DNA of 40,049 bases from a virus: IMG/VR virus record IMGVR_UViG_3300028024_000016, positions 1-40,049 of that record. One strand, written 5' to 3'. Below, piece by piece: positions 15,790 to 23,712 of the stretch. The notes under the pieces are model-generated. The model had not been told where the DNA came from, did not search any database, and saw only the letters and a list, made by a program, of their open reading frames with translations. How positions within the stretch are numbered: position 1 is the first letter of the stretch; every line of letters begins with the position of its first letter. The position numbers and the translations under genes are program-made.

Positions 15790-17283
15790 TTACGACTGGC
15801 CGGTCGAGAGCCGGAACTGCGCCAGCAGCGCGAAGATGCGCAACTGGTTGATCAGCGTGCCAGGCCAGAGCACATCGACGCGGTTTGGATTCGATGCGTT
15901 CTGCTCGACGACGATCGCCTGCGCGAAGATGTCGCTTCCCTGAACGTAGCCTTCGTATTCCATCGCCTGATACTCGGCGATCTGATCGGCCTTGATGATG
16001 TTCGGCGTCACGATCCCCGAGCCCGGCGCGAAGCGCGTGCCGTTCGCAGCCAGCTTCACGCGCGCATACTTAGTCGTCACCATCGTCCGCAGCCGGCGCA
16101 ACACATATGCCAGCAGGAACATGGTTTCGATTTCGAGGTAGCTGTTATCGGGCTGCCCGAACGCGTTGAGCTGGTACGAGGTAATCAGATTTTCGATTGC
16201 CACGGTACCGTCGCTCGCGACCGTGAATGTCGAGATGCCGTCATAGAGCAGCGTGTTGCGCTGGCTAAGATTGAACCGGGACTGCAGCGGCGGAGCGAGC
16301 ACGCCGGCAAGCGCGACGGTCTGCATCGGGATACCCGGGTCGGCGCGCACGCTGACGGCGGTCACCGCTGCAAGCGCGGCGGCCCATTGCCACGACGGCG
16401 TCGGCGAGTCGTTGAAACCCATAATCGACTCATGCTGGTTGTTTCGCGCCGTGCCGAACGTCGTCAAGCCACCCCATGTGCTCCGGTACGCGCAGAACAC
16501 GTGTCCGAATACCTGTTGCTGCCAGCTCCAGCGGCCAGTTTGGTCATTCAGGAACGACTTGAGCGCGTCGAGCGATGTCGTGTCGGTGAATGCACACGCG
16601 ATGAAGTCGAACGGCATATCGAGCAGATTGCCCAGTGCCGTCGTCAACGTCGGGTTCGTGGCGCCGCCCGTCATCGCCGTGATCGTGGCAGCGAGACCAG
16701 TCGGCAACACTTCGTCAGCCTGCGCGCCCTGATAGTTGAAGCGAATATCGATGTCGTTGCCGACAAGGCCTTTGTTATCCGCTGTGAGCGTCACCGTGCT
16801 CGTCGCAACGCTCGCCGTGGCCGGCATCGCGGGAATCAGGTTGATTGCCACCGCGACAGCAGTCGCAACCTGAGCCGTCGTCATCCCAGCAGTCACCGGG
16901 ACCGTCACGAGCTGGCCGGCGATATACAGCGAAATCGTGCCGTTTGCCGTCGGCGCCGATGTGAAGGCGATCGAGCCAGTAGCCGCCGTGGCGCCTGCGG
17001 CATCCTGCAGTGGCAGATACCAGAGCTCGCCGAACTGATCGTTCTGGCGATACGCCGCAGTCATCAGCGCCAACACAGAGTTCGCGCCCGCCTGCTGATT
17101 TGCATCACCGGTACCGGCCGAGATCAGCGGCACGTTGGGCGTCGCAACACCGGCCGCAGTCATAGGGCCGATGAGCAGCGCGCGCTGGTTCGCAACCGCC
17201 GTGTTCGCGTGCGAGCTGTCGATCTCCGCTAAGAAGAGCGGCGTGCGGATGTTCTGCGGGATCTGCTTGAATGGAATGGTCAT
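15790..17283 (-). CDS. Contractile tail sheath protein
   Basis: A 497-residue sheath. The N-terminus (FKQIPQNIRTPLFLAEID) and RALLIGPM near 34 are characteristic of Mu/P2-family sheath subunits; the C-terminal domain has the LRRLRTMVTTKYARVKLA segment and an ending VDVLWPGTLINQLRIFA. It defines the phage as a myovirus. It overlaps the DUF2635 gene by one base. Confidence 0.93.
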   Translation of the reverse strand: MTIPFKQIPQNIRTPLFLAEIDSSHANTAVANQRALLIGPMTAAGVATPNVPLISAGTGDANQQAGANSVLALMTAAYRQNDQFGELWYLPLQDAAGATAATGSIAFTSAPTANGTISLYIAGQLVTVPVTAGMTTAQVATAVAVAINLIPAMPATASVATSTVTLTADNKGLVGNDIDIRFNYQGAQADEVLPTGLAATITAMTGGATNPTLTTALGNLLDMPFDFIACAFTDTTSLDALKSFLNDQTGRWSWQQQVFGHVFCAYRSTWGGLTTFGTARNNQHESIMGFNDSPTPSWQWAAALAAVTAVSVRADPGIPMQTVALAGVLAPPLQSRFNLSQRNTLLYDGISTFTVASDGTVAIENLITSYQLNAFGQPDNSYLEIETMFLLAYVLRRLRTMVTTKYARVKLAANGTRFAPGSGIVTPNIIKADQIAEYQAMEYEGYVQGSDIFAQAIVVEQNASNPNRVDVLWPGTLINQLRIFALLAQFRLSTGQS

Positions 17284-17465
17284 TACGCGTTGCTCCCAGA
17301 CTTCGCAGCGGCCGCAGCCGTCTTGTCCGCGCGCACGACGTCACCGTCGTTGACAGCGCGGTTCCAGAAAATGTCGTCTTCCGGCACTTCGATGCCTTCA
17401 GGCGGCAGCAATTGCTTCGTGACCGGATGCCGCACTTTCAGGCCCGGCGCAGGTTTAACGATCAT
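17283..17465 (-). CDS. DUF2635 family tail-region protein
   Basis: A 60-residue protein MIVKPAPGLKVRHPVTKQLL..., with LPPEGIEVPEDDIFWNRAVNDGDV, the DUF2635 pattern. It regularly precedes the sheath gene in Mu-like phages; function unknown. Confidence 0.85.
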   Translation of the reverse strand: MIVKPAPGLKVRHPVTKQLLPPEGIEVPEDDIFWNRAVNDGDVVRADKTAAAAAKSGSNA

Positions 17466-17477
17466 TCGCCACTCCTA

Positions 17478-18080
17478 TTAAGAAAAATTGACTTTGACGA
17501 AGCCTTCGGCTCGGCCGTCAGGCCCCGCCGTCCGCGGAGCGGGCGTCACGGCATCTGGGAAAGGTGGATTCGGATACGTGCCGTTCGGGTCAGCCACATT
17601 GACAAGATCGGCGGTCAGGTCAATCTCGGCGAGGGCCGCGCTGACGTCCGGATAGAACGTCTCAAACATCTCGACGCCGAGCGCGATGTCCATCGTTCCG
17701 ATATGTGTCGCCCCCTCGGCGTTGACATCGGTGTTCGTCTCCATGAAGCGGAAGTTCTGCGTCTTCGCGCGCAGCGGCGCGCTCTTGAAAATCGCTGCCT
17801 CAATGTCCGCCGCAAACCCTTCGAGCACCAGCAGCGCCGCAGGGCCGGAAACCGCGGAGACCTCAACCCGCAAAAGGAATACGCTCGTCGTCGTGAACGA
17901 CGTCTGCCCATTCGTACCGTTGGATTCCTTTCGGTCTTTGCCCTGCCGAACTTTAAGAACTGGCAGCTTGGTGGATGGCTGATTCCAGTCACCAGGCGAC
18001 TGCAGCGCGATGCCGGGAATCATCCCAAGCACGGACAGGAGAAGCGCGCGATACTCCGCGCGCGCGGTTGGATCAGACAT
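17478..18080 (-). CDS. Tail terminator / neck-like protein (200 aa)
   Basis: Starts MSDPTARAEYRALLLSVLGMIPG and has a mixed alpha/beta body with VFLLRVEVSA and DIALGVEMFETFYPDVS. Position between the head-tail joiner and DUF2635/sheath is where contractile phages carry the tail terminator or a gp37-like protein. It overlaps the FII-like gene by 8 bp. Family assignment is by position and general look rather than by a diagnostic motif. The C-terminal 40 residues are Pro/Asn-rich. Confidence 0.6.
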   Translation of the reverse strand: MSDPTARAEYRALLLSVLGMIPGIALQSPGDWNQPSTKLPVLKVRQGKDRKESNGTNGQTSFTTTSVFLLRVEVSAVSGPAALLVLEGFAADIEAAIFKSAPLRAKTQNFRFMETNTDVNAEGATHIGTMDIALGVEMFETFYPDVSAALAEIDLTADLVNVADPNGTYPNPPFPDAVTPAPRTAGPDGRAEGFVKVNFS

Positions 18081-18417
18081 CGGTTTGCCCCGGTACGTTG
18101 AGCATCAGACGAGCGGCGCCGTGTCCATCTTCATGGACTTCGCGCACTTCCCATTGCTCGCCAGTCTTGATGATGGTGAGTTGATCGCCCTGCAACGGAT
18201 ACGCGTAGCCGGCGAACTGGGAAAGCTGAACGCCTACGGTCGGCTGCGTTGTGACGATCGTCTCGCCGGTCGTCGGGTCGACGCCAAAGAACGCCTTGTC
18301 ATATATGCCCTGGATCGTGAACGATGCGCCGACGGATGGCAGATATGTGATCGCGGTACCGAAGGTCTTCATCAGCGGACCAAGAATCTTGCCGTCGACT
18401 GCATCGTCCCAATCCAT
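18073..18417 (-). CDS. Head-tail joining protein, lambda FII-like
   Basis: A 114-residue protein with PSVGASFTIQGIYDKAF near 28-44, then VGVQLSQFAGYAYPLQGDQLTI and a last strand EVREVHEDGHGAARLMLN. The order of strands and the RGDTLTI-like turn match lambda gpFII / phage_H_T_join proteins, which finish heads for tail attachment. Located two genes after the major capsid gene, as in lambda. Confidence 0.75.
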   Translation of the reverse strand: MDWDDAVDGKILGPLMKTFGTAITYLPSVGASFTIQGIYDKAFFGVDPTTGETIVTTQPTVGVQLSQFAGYAYPLQGDQLTIIKTGEQWEVREVHEDGHGAARLMLNVPGQTDV

Positions 18418-18420
18418 AGG

Positions 18421-18657
18421 TCACTCCGAGTGCGTCACCGACACCTGGCCGCCGCTGATCTGCACGCCGTCCTGCACAACTTCCTCGACCTTTTCGGGCA
18501 CGAGAAAGCCGAGTTCGCGTAGCCGCTTCACTTCCGATTCCGGAAGCTTCACGGTCTCGCCGGCCTTCTTGATGACCGGGTCCTCGTTCGGCTTCAACTG
18601 GTCGTGAATGGTGCGGCCACGCGCAACGACTGCTTCGATGAGTTTTTCGCTAGCCAT
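18421..18657 (-). CDS. Small head-region protein (78 aa)
   Basis: From ATG 18657 (8 bp after the capsid stop) the protein is MASEKLIEAVVARGRTIHDQ..., with KLPESEVKRLRELGFLVPE near residue 38. It occupies the gpFI-like slot between capsid and FII. The LPESEV-RLRELGFL pattern is recurrent in phage head-completion proteins, but I cannot assign a family. The longer frame upstream runs inside the capsid gene and is a shadow. Confidence 0.65.
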   Translation of the reverse strand: MASEKLIEAVVARGRTIHDQLKPNEDPVIKKAGETVKLPESEVKRLRELGFLVPEKVEEVVQDGVQISGGQVSVTHSE

Positions 18658-18665
18658 TAGTGACC

Positions 18666-19712
18666 TCAGGCGACAGTTGCGGCCAGCGCGGCATTCACGC
18701 GGCTCGGGATGACGACGGGCGCCGACTGCATCATGATGAAGCGCTGTGCCGGGTCTTCTTTCAACCAGGTCTTCGGCGCGAACGGCAGCGACGCATAGTT
18801 GAACTGCGGGTCGATGATCTGACCGAAGGCGCGCGTACCCTGCAGGTCGGCGCCGGACATGATCAGCGAACCGTCCGGCAGCATCGGCTGCTCGACGTTG
18901 TTGTCGTCGACATACCAGTCGTTGTAGAGCCACAGGTCATACTGACCCCAGCGACCCTTATAGACTGCGCCGCGCTGAATCTGCGCGCCGACGTTCACGA
19001 CATTGCCGTTCTCTCCGAGCGTCGGGTAAAGGATTGCGCCCTTCAGTACCGGGTCGAGCTTGAATCCATTCCACGACTTCGGGGTAAAGACGATGTCCGT
19101 CGCGACGGCGCCAGACGACTTGAGAATCGCCTGCTGCCACGTTTCAATGTTGCCGGTTGGGTTTGCGGTGCCAGCGGTGATGTTCGCCGCCGTCCACTGA
19201 GCGCCGCCAGTCAGAGCGACGGTCAGCGATCCATCGCGACCGAAATCGATGACGGTCGTCGGGAAGCCTTCGCCGCTGACAGTCAGCGTGCCGGTGAGCA
19301 GCACTTGGGCGGCCATCCATTCGAGACGCCGCGTCAGCATGTCGATCTGATCGTTGAGCTCAAACTCGAGGTTCATCTGCTCACGCACTTCCGGCGGGAA
19401 ATCGCCACCGATGCGTTCGCCGATCATGCGACGGACCGGCTTGCGCAAATCCGGCGCACGCTTATCCTTGATGTAAGGCGGCTTGAAGGTGTTCGTTTGA
19501 TACCGACGGCTCTCGACCATTTTGCCTTCGACCATCGGCGAGCAGAACGGCGACATGCGGCGCTTGCCGACGTCGACGTCGATCGACACTAGTTCCGAGT
19601 CGGCACTGATCATGTTGCGGAAGAAGCGGTCGAGCAACCAGCTCTGGGCCAGCTTCAGGTTCTGTACGACCTGAATCAGGGTGTTGGTGTCATAAATCAG
19701 ATTTCCGGGCAT
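18666..19712 (-). CDS. Major capsid protein, lambda gpE-like
   Basis: A 348-residue capsid protein. Signatures of the phage capsid E family include FFRNMISADSELVSIDVDVGKRRMSPF (about 26-52), YQTNTFKPPYIKDKRAPDLRKP (about 71-92) and a C-terminal YASLPFAPKTWLKEDPAQRFIMMQSAPVV. It builds the HK97-fold shell. It follows the decoration gene after a terminator-type hairpin, and a good ribosome site (GGAGAGAG) precedes ATG 19712. Confidence 0.93.
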   Translation of the reverse strand: MPGNLIYDTNTLIQVVQNLKLAQSWLLDRFFRNMISADSELVSIDVDVGKRRMSPFCSPMVEGKMVESRRYQTNTFKPPYIKDKRAPDLRKPVRRMIGERIGGDFPPEVREQMNLEFELNDQIDMLTRRLEWMAAQVLLTGTLTVSGEGFPTTVIDFGRDGSLTVALTGGAQWTAANITAGTANPTGNIETWQQAILKSSGAVATDIVFTPKSWNGFKLDPVLKGAILYPTLGENGNVVNVGAQIQRGAVYKGRWGQYDLWLYNDWYVDDNNVEQPMLPDGSLIMSGADLQGTRAFGQIIDPQFNYASLPFAPKTWLKEDPAQRFIMMQSAPVVIPSRVNAALAATVA

Positions 19713-19744
19713 TGCTCTCTCCGAGTTGTGAGCCCAAATGAAAA

Positions 19745-19766
19745 AGCCCCGCTCAGCGGCGGGGCT
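19745..19766 (-). terminator. Terminator-type hairpin between decoration and capsid genes
   Basis: Minus strand: eight-base-pair stem AGCCCCGC/GCGGGGCT with a six-base loop and a T-run, 32 bp before the capsid ATG. Confidence 0.75.
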
Positions 19767-19790
19767 TTAAACATCCGTTCAGGTTACGAG

Positions 19791-20204
19791 TTAGCTCGGG
19801 TCAGCAGCAGTGACCGAGGATTTGAGATGGACGCCGAGCGGGCGCAGAGCGTCCGTTGCGGCCGCTGCAGTGATGCCGGTTCCGAGCGTCACTGCGTTGA
19901 CGTTGAACTCGCCTTCGAGGTACACGCCCGCGATGACGTCCGCCGCGCTACCGTCCGCGTTATCAGCGAGAATAGCGGTCGGAGTCTGGCTACCGTCGGA
20001 CGACGCCGATAGTGCAAGCGTGAATTTGCCGCTTGCCGTGATCTTGCCGAGCACCGATCCGCGCACATACGGACCGCCCGTCAACGTCACATTTCGCGTG
20101 ACAATCTGCTTCGGGCCGGCGATCAGTTGATCCGGTACGAAGGCTTGCGCCGAAATGGACGGCACTTGGGGGTTCTCCCCCACCGAGGTGACAGTCAAAG
20201 TCAT
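19791..20204 (-). CDS. Head decoration protein, lambda gpD-like
   Basis: A 137-residue protein. LIAGPKQIVTRNVTLTGGPYVRGSVLGKI (about 28-56) and DVIAGVYLEGEFNVNAVTLG (about 89-108) match the lambda gpD / HDPD family, trimers that stabilise the capsid after expansion. Position directly upstream of capsid E is as in lambda. Confidence 0.9.
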   Translation of the reverse strand: MTLTVTSVGENPQVPSISAQAFVPDQLIAGPKQIVTRNVTLTGGPYVRGSVLGKITASGKFTLALSASSDGSQTPTAILADNADGSAADVIAGVYLEGEFNVNAVTLGTGITAAAATDALRPLGVHLKSSVTAADPS

Positions 20205-20231
20205 CTGTGAATCTCCGTGATTGGGGAGGGT

Positions 20232-20861
20232 TTAGATCTCGCCGCGGCGCATCTTGCCCGCCGTGAGGATTTGGTCGGCCATCGACGGCGCTGCAGAAGC
20301 GGGCGTCGATGCACCGGGGTTCGGGGTCACGACTTTCGCCATGCGCTCGTCGATGGACGGTCCGCGGCGCGGCGCCGGCGCAGATGCCGTCGTTGCATTC
20401 GCCTCCGATGCACGATCAGCGGCTGCGGCCGTCAGCACGCCAATTGCCTGCGCGGCGGTCATCTTTGTGTCGAAAGCCAGTGAACAAGCCTGCTTGACCG
20501 AACCGAGCTTGATGCCTTCGGCGACGATCGCAGCGCAACGAACGCGCTCGCGTTGGCGAGCGGCGCCAGCGCGGCCAGCGCGTTTGCCCTCTTCCTTATC
20601 GTCCTTGTCATCGGCTTCGGCGTCAGCATCGTCGTCGCTCTCTTCGGCTCGACGGGCTTCCTCGTCCTTCTTATCCTGTTCGGCCTTGCGCGCGGCTTCG
20701 TCCTCTTTGTCCTTCTCTTCCATGCGCTTGGCGTAGTCGTCGTCGGACTCGCCTTCACGCTGCTTGCGGTCGTCGTCATCTTCCGCGCGGGCCGCGGCGG
20801 CAGCCGGATAGCCGAGGAAATGGGCGAACGGCATCGCGCTCGCGAGCTTCGAGAGCTTCAT
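20232..20861 (-). CDS. Highly charged capsid-assembly/scaffold-like protein
   Basis: A 209-residue protein with a long charged helix from about residue 27 to 100 dominated by Asp, Glu, Lys and Arg (for example DDDDRKQREGESDDDYAKR), then an Ala-rich region with AIVAEGIKLGSVKQACSLAFDTKMTAAQAIGVL. In several phages the S49 protease gene ends in such a scaffold-like segment; here it is a separate gene 24 bp downstream of the protease. A scaffold or protease-partner role is inferred from position and composition. Confidence 0.65.
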   Translation of the reverse strand: MKLSKLASAMPFAHFLGYPAAAAARAEDDDDRKQREGESDDDYAKRMEEKDKEDEAARKAEQDKKDEEARRAEESDDDADAEADDKDDKEEGKRAGRAGAARQRERVRCAAIVAEGIKLGSVKQACSLAFDTKMTAAQAIGVLTAAAADRASEANATTASAPAPRRGPSIDERMAKVVTPNPGASTPASAAPSMADQILTAGKMRRGEI

Positions 20862-20885
20862 GTGTAACGTCCTTAGGGGTTTGGT

Positions 20886-21770
20886 TTAGGCCGTAATCTG
20901 CTTGATCAAGGCCCGAAACGCGGCATCAGGCGCCGCCACTTCGTCCGCAAGCCCAAGCGCGACACCCTTGTCGCCCATGAACGTCGCGGCCTGCGTATCC
21001 CGAACCGTGGCGGCTGAGATATTCCTGTTGCGGGCAACTGTGTCGACGAACAGTTGGCCCATCGTGTCGATGTCGGCCTGAAAGCGCTTTTTCGCATCTT
21101 CCGACAGCGGTATTTCGCTATGGCCGTCCGCCTTCGTGTCGCCGTAGGTGATGAACGTCACCTTGATGCCGGCGCTCGTTAGCGCTTGCGACATATCCAC
21201 ATGTGCGCAAATAACGCCGATGCTGCCCACGCCACCCGTACGCGGCACGTAAATCTTGTCGGCTGCGCTCGCGATCGCATAAGCCGCGCTGTATGCGGAC
21301 TCATTGAGAATCGCCCAGATCGGTTTGCTGCCGCGCGCCGCGTAGATCGTGTCTACGATGTCGAAACAGCCGGCGACTTCACCGCCTGGCGAGTCGATGT
21401 CCAGCACGATCGCCTTCACCGACGAATCGTCGAGCGCGGTGAACAGGTTTTGACGGATGCCGTCATAGCCGGTCATGCCCGACCAGGGGCGCAACGAACC
21501 AAGCTTCTGGACGAGCGTCCCCTGAATCGGGATGACGGCCACAGGCCCGACCATGTCGTAGCCGGTCCGGGGGTTATTGCCTGGCTCAGCGAAGCCATAG
21601 TCGTCATCTTCCATCGCCAACGGCGCGACAGTCGATCCGTCCAACCGACCGATCAAGCCGATGCCGAGGCGATCCGACAGCGCTGCAAGAACGATTTCCG
21701 CTTTTCGCGGGTGCAGCATGAGCGGCGTGTTGAAAACACGCTGCGCGAGCCGCGGCAGGAGATGGTTCAT
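20886..21770 (-). CDS. Prohead protease, S49 (SppA/lambda C-like)
   Basis: A 294-residue ClpP-fold protease. Seen: VAVIPIQGTLVQKLG near 71-85, IVLDIDSPGGEVAG near 120-133, LNESAYSAAYAIASAADKIYVP near 155-176 with the candidate nucleophile Ser, then TGGVGSIGVI and ITYGDTKADGHSEIP carrying the likely catalytic Lys. It should process portal or scaffold during prohead maturation. It overlaps the portal stop by ATGA. Confidence 0.92.
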   Translation of the reverse strand: MNHLLPRLAQRVFNTPLMLHPRKAEIVLAALSDRLGIGLIGRLDGSTVAPLAMEDDDYGFAEPGNNPRTGYDMVGPVAVIPIQGTLVQKLGSLRPWSGMTGYDGIRQNLFTALDDSSVKAIVLDIDSPGGEVAGCFDIVDTIYAARGSKPIWAILNESAYSAAYAIASAADKIYVPRTGGVGSIGVICAHVDMSQALTSAGIKVTFITYGDTKADGHSEIPLSEDAKKRFQADIDTMGQLFVDTVARNRNISAATVRDTQAATFMGDKGVALGLADEVAAPDAAFRALIKQITA

Positions 21771-23419
21771 TGCGCTTGAGGTTCCTCAGTGACTTCCGCC
21801 GCCGGCGCCCCCATAAGAGTGGACGGGAGCGGAACGCCGCGTTTTTTGTAGTACTCGACCTCGATCGCGCGCTGATCTGCGTTGTCGCGCCAGTCGGTGC
21901 CGGTGGCCTGCGCCGTTTCTTCCTCGAGACTGGAGATCCCGCTCTCGATACCGAGGGCCTGCCCTTGGCGCTCCTTGAGCGGATCCACATATCCGCGCCC
22001 TGGGCCGATCCACCATGCCCGCGTGTATGCCGCGCGCGCCGACATGAAGTCAGGCGCACCAGCCGGCAGCGGGAGTTCGTCCACATCGAATGCCTCTTCG
22101 ATGAAAGCTGCGTAGATCGGCATGCCGAAGCCGCGACCGAAGTCACTGCGCCGACGGTCGAACGTCTTCCATGCCTCGAGCGCCGCGGCGCGGTACGAGC
22201 TGTAATTCACGTCCGACCAGTTCTGGCTGATCTGCTGCGCTGACATTCCGGTACCAGCCGCGACGTTGCGCAGCATGGCGTTTTCGAACTCCGCGAAGTT
22301 GCCGGCCGGGCGTGCCGCCGACACCGTATTGATCGTCTCGCCGGGAAACAGGATCGGCAGCCTCGCGCCACCGAGCCGCAATTCATTCTTGTCGTGAAAC
22401 TCAGTGCGCGCGTCCTGGTAGCCGTTCAGGGCTTCCTCTTCGCCGTCGCCGAGCGCCTCGCCGACCAGTTGCTTATCGAATGGGCTCGTGACGTACGCCC
22501 CGAAAATCGCGTTGATGATCGCCGCATCGAGCTCGGTGCCGTCGTACTTGATCAGCATCTTCAGACGCTGCAACACCGGCGTGAGGATGCCGGCGCCACC
22601 GCGGTGCTGGCTCGCGCGGTCGAAATCATAGTCGTGGACGATGATCGGCCGGCCCCAGTCAGTCTCGGCGGGGATGCGCTCCCACGTGACCTGCTTGTTG
22701 CCGCTGAACCAGTCGCCCTGATGCGCCTTGCGGATGTGATACGCAATCGGTGCGCCGTCTTCGTCGATCTCAACGCCGCCGCGCATGATCTGCTTGTCGA
22801 AGTTTTGCTGCGGATTCGACAGGCGATCAGGGTCGATCAGTTGCAGGACCGTCGCGTAGCGCGCGCCGAGGCGCAGCCGCTTCGGCATCCATCGGAGCAT
22901 CCCGATTGCGTCGCCGTCGACGATTTTGTGGCGAAACGCCAGGCGCATCATCTGCGGAATCGTCAGCTTGCGCTGCGAGTCGCAAAAGTGGCCCGGATCT
23001 TCCGCCCACGTGCGCCAGCCAGCCTCGATCGCGCGGCCGAATTCATCCGCCCACACGTGGTCGAAAGTCTTCAGCCCCGTCTGCGCCTGCAACGCGCGAT
23101 AGTCCGGCTTCGAGATCGGCCGGAAATCCGCGCCGATCACATTGTCGAGCGTGCGCGTAACCGCGGCAGACGCCCAACCATCGTTGCGCACCAGATCGCG
23201 CACGCGCGACACGATACGATCTCGGTACGGGTTTAGCTCGCCGTCGGGCGACCACAGGAAGGGATTCCAATCCCGCATGTGCTGGCCGCCCATGTCGGCG
23301 GCGTCATACGCGGTCTGGCTGCTGTACCCGCCGCCGTTGTTCAACGCGAGCGCACGTCTCCCACGCGCAGGCAACGGGTTACCGTCCGCGCCGAGGATCT
23401 GTACGTTCGATTGTGTCAT
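21767..23419 (-). CDS. Portal protein, lambda-type
   Basis: A 550-residue portal of the lambda family. Seen: RDLVRNDGWASAAVTRTLDNVIG near 53-75, QRKLTIPQMMRLAFRHKIVDGDA near 150, VLQLIDPDRLSNPQQ, and AGTGMSAQQISQNWSDVNYSSYRAA near 385-409, the last being highly conserved in these portals. It forms the dodecameric DNA gateway and terminase dock. ATGA couplings link it to gpW upstream and the protease downstream. Confidence 0.93.
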   Translation of the reverse strand: MTQSNVQILGADGNPLPARGRRALALNNGGGYSSQTAYDAADMGGQHMRDWNPFLWSPDGELNPYRDRIVSRVRDLVRNDGWASAAVTRTLDNVIGADFRPISKPDYRALQAQTGLKTFDHVWADEFGRAIEAGWRTWAEDPGHFCDSQRKLTIPQMMRLAFRHKIVDGDAIGMLRWMPKRLRLGARYATVLQLIDPDRLSNPQQNFDKQIMRGGVEIDEDGAPIAYHIRKAHQGDWFSGNKQVTWERIPAETDWGRPIIVHDYDFDRASQHRGGAGILTPVLQRLKMLIKYDGTELDAAIINAIFGAYVTSPFDKQLVGEALGDGEEEALNGYQDARTEFHDKNELRLGGARLPILFPGETINTVSAARPAGNFAEFENAMLRNVAAGTGMSAQQISQNWSDVNYSSYRAAALEAWKTFDRRRSDFGRGFGMPIYAAFIEEAFDVDELPLPAGAPDFMSARAAYTRAWWIGPGRGYVDPLKERQGQALGIESGISSLEEETAQATGTDWRDNADQRAIEVEYYKKRGVPLPSTLMGAPAAEVTEEPQAQ

Positions 23420-23712
23420 CGTCGTGTGAATGTCAGTCGAAGTGCTTTGCGGGGTGCTCTGACGATTCCGAGCTGCGCCTGCATGAGTTGGATTGCCGCA
23501 GCAAGCTGCGCAAGATTCGCGCGGGTGTACGTCACTGACCGCGTGCCGTCACCCTGCGTGTAAGACAGCGATTCGGCCTGCGCCCCCGTCGACAACTGGA
23601 TGTAGATTTGCTGCGCTTCCGCGAGGGAGTAACGCAGCGCGGTCTGGTCCATGCCCGCAAGCAGGCTGCTGTTCGGGTCGAAGCAAGGCAAGGCAAACCT
23701 CCCATTGGTCAC
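23416..23712 (-). CDS. Head-tail joining protein, gpW-like
   Basis: A 98-residue protein. The C-terminal 78 residues have the gpW pattern: two helices with a beta turn (AEAQQIYIQLSTGAQAESL, then SVTYTRANLAQLAAAIQLMQAQLG) and a basic flexible tail. The first 20 residues are extra; an internal Met at residue 21 would give the typical size. Lambda places gpW between terminase and portal, as here. Confidence 0.85.
   Translation of the reverse strand: MTNGRFALPCFDPNSSLLAGMDQTALRYSLAEAQQIYIQLSTGAQAESLSYTQGDGTRSVTYTRANLAQLAAAIQLMQAQLGIVRAPRKALRLTFTRR

Noticed and set aside
16387-19592. Long plus-strand ORFs opposite the sheath and capsid genes
   Set aside because: Arginine-rich shadows of well-identified minus-strand genes, without ribosome sites or domain signatures.
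22394-23236. Plus-strand ORF of 280 codons opposite the portal gene
   Set aside because: Shadow frame; no domain, and the portal gene is certain.
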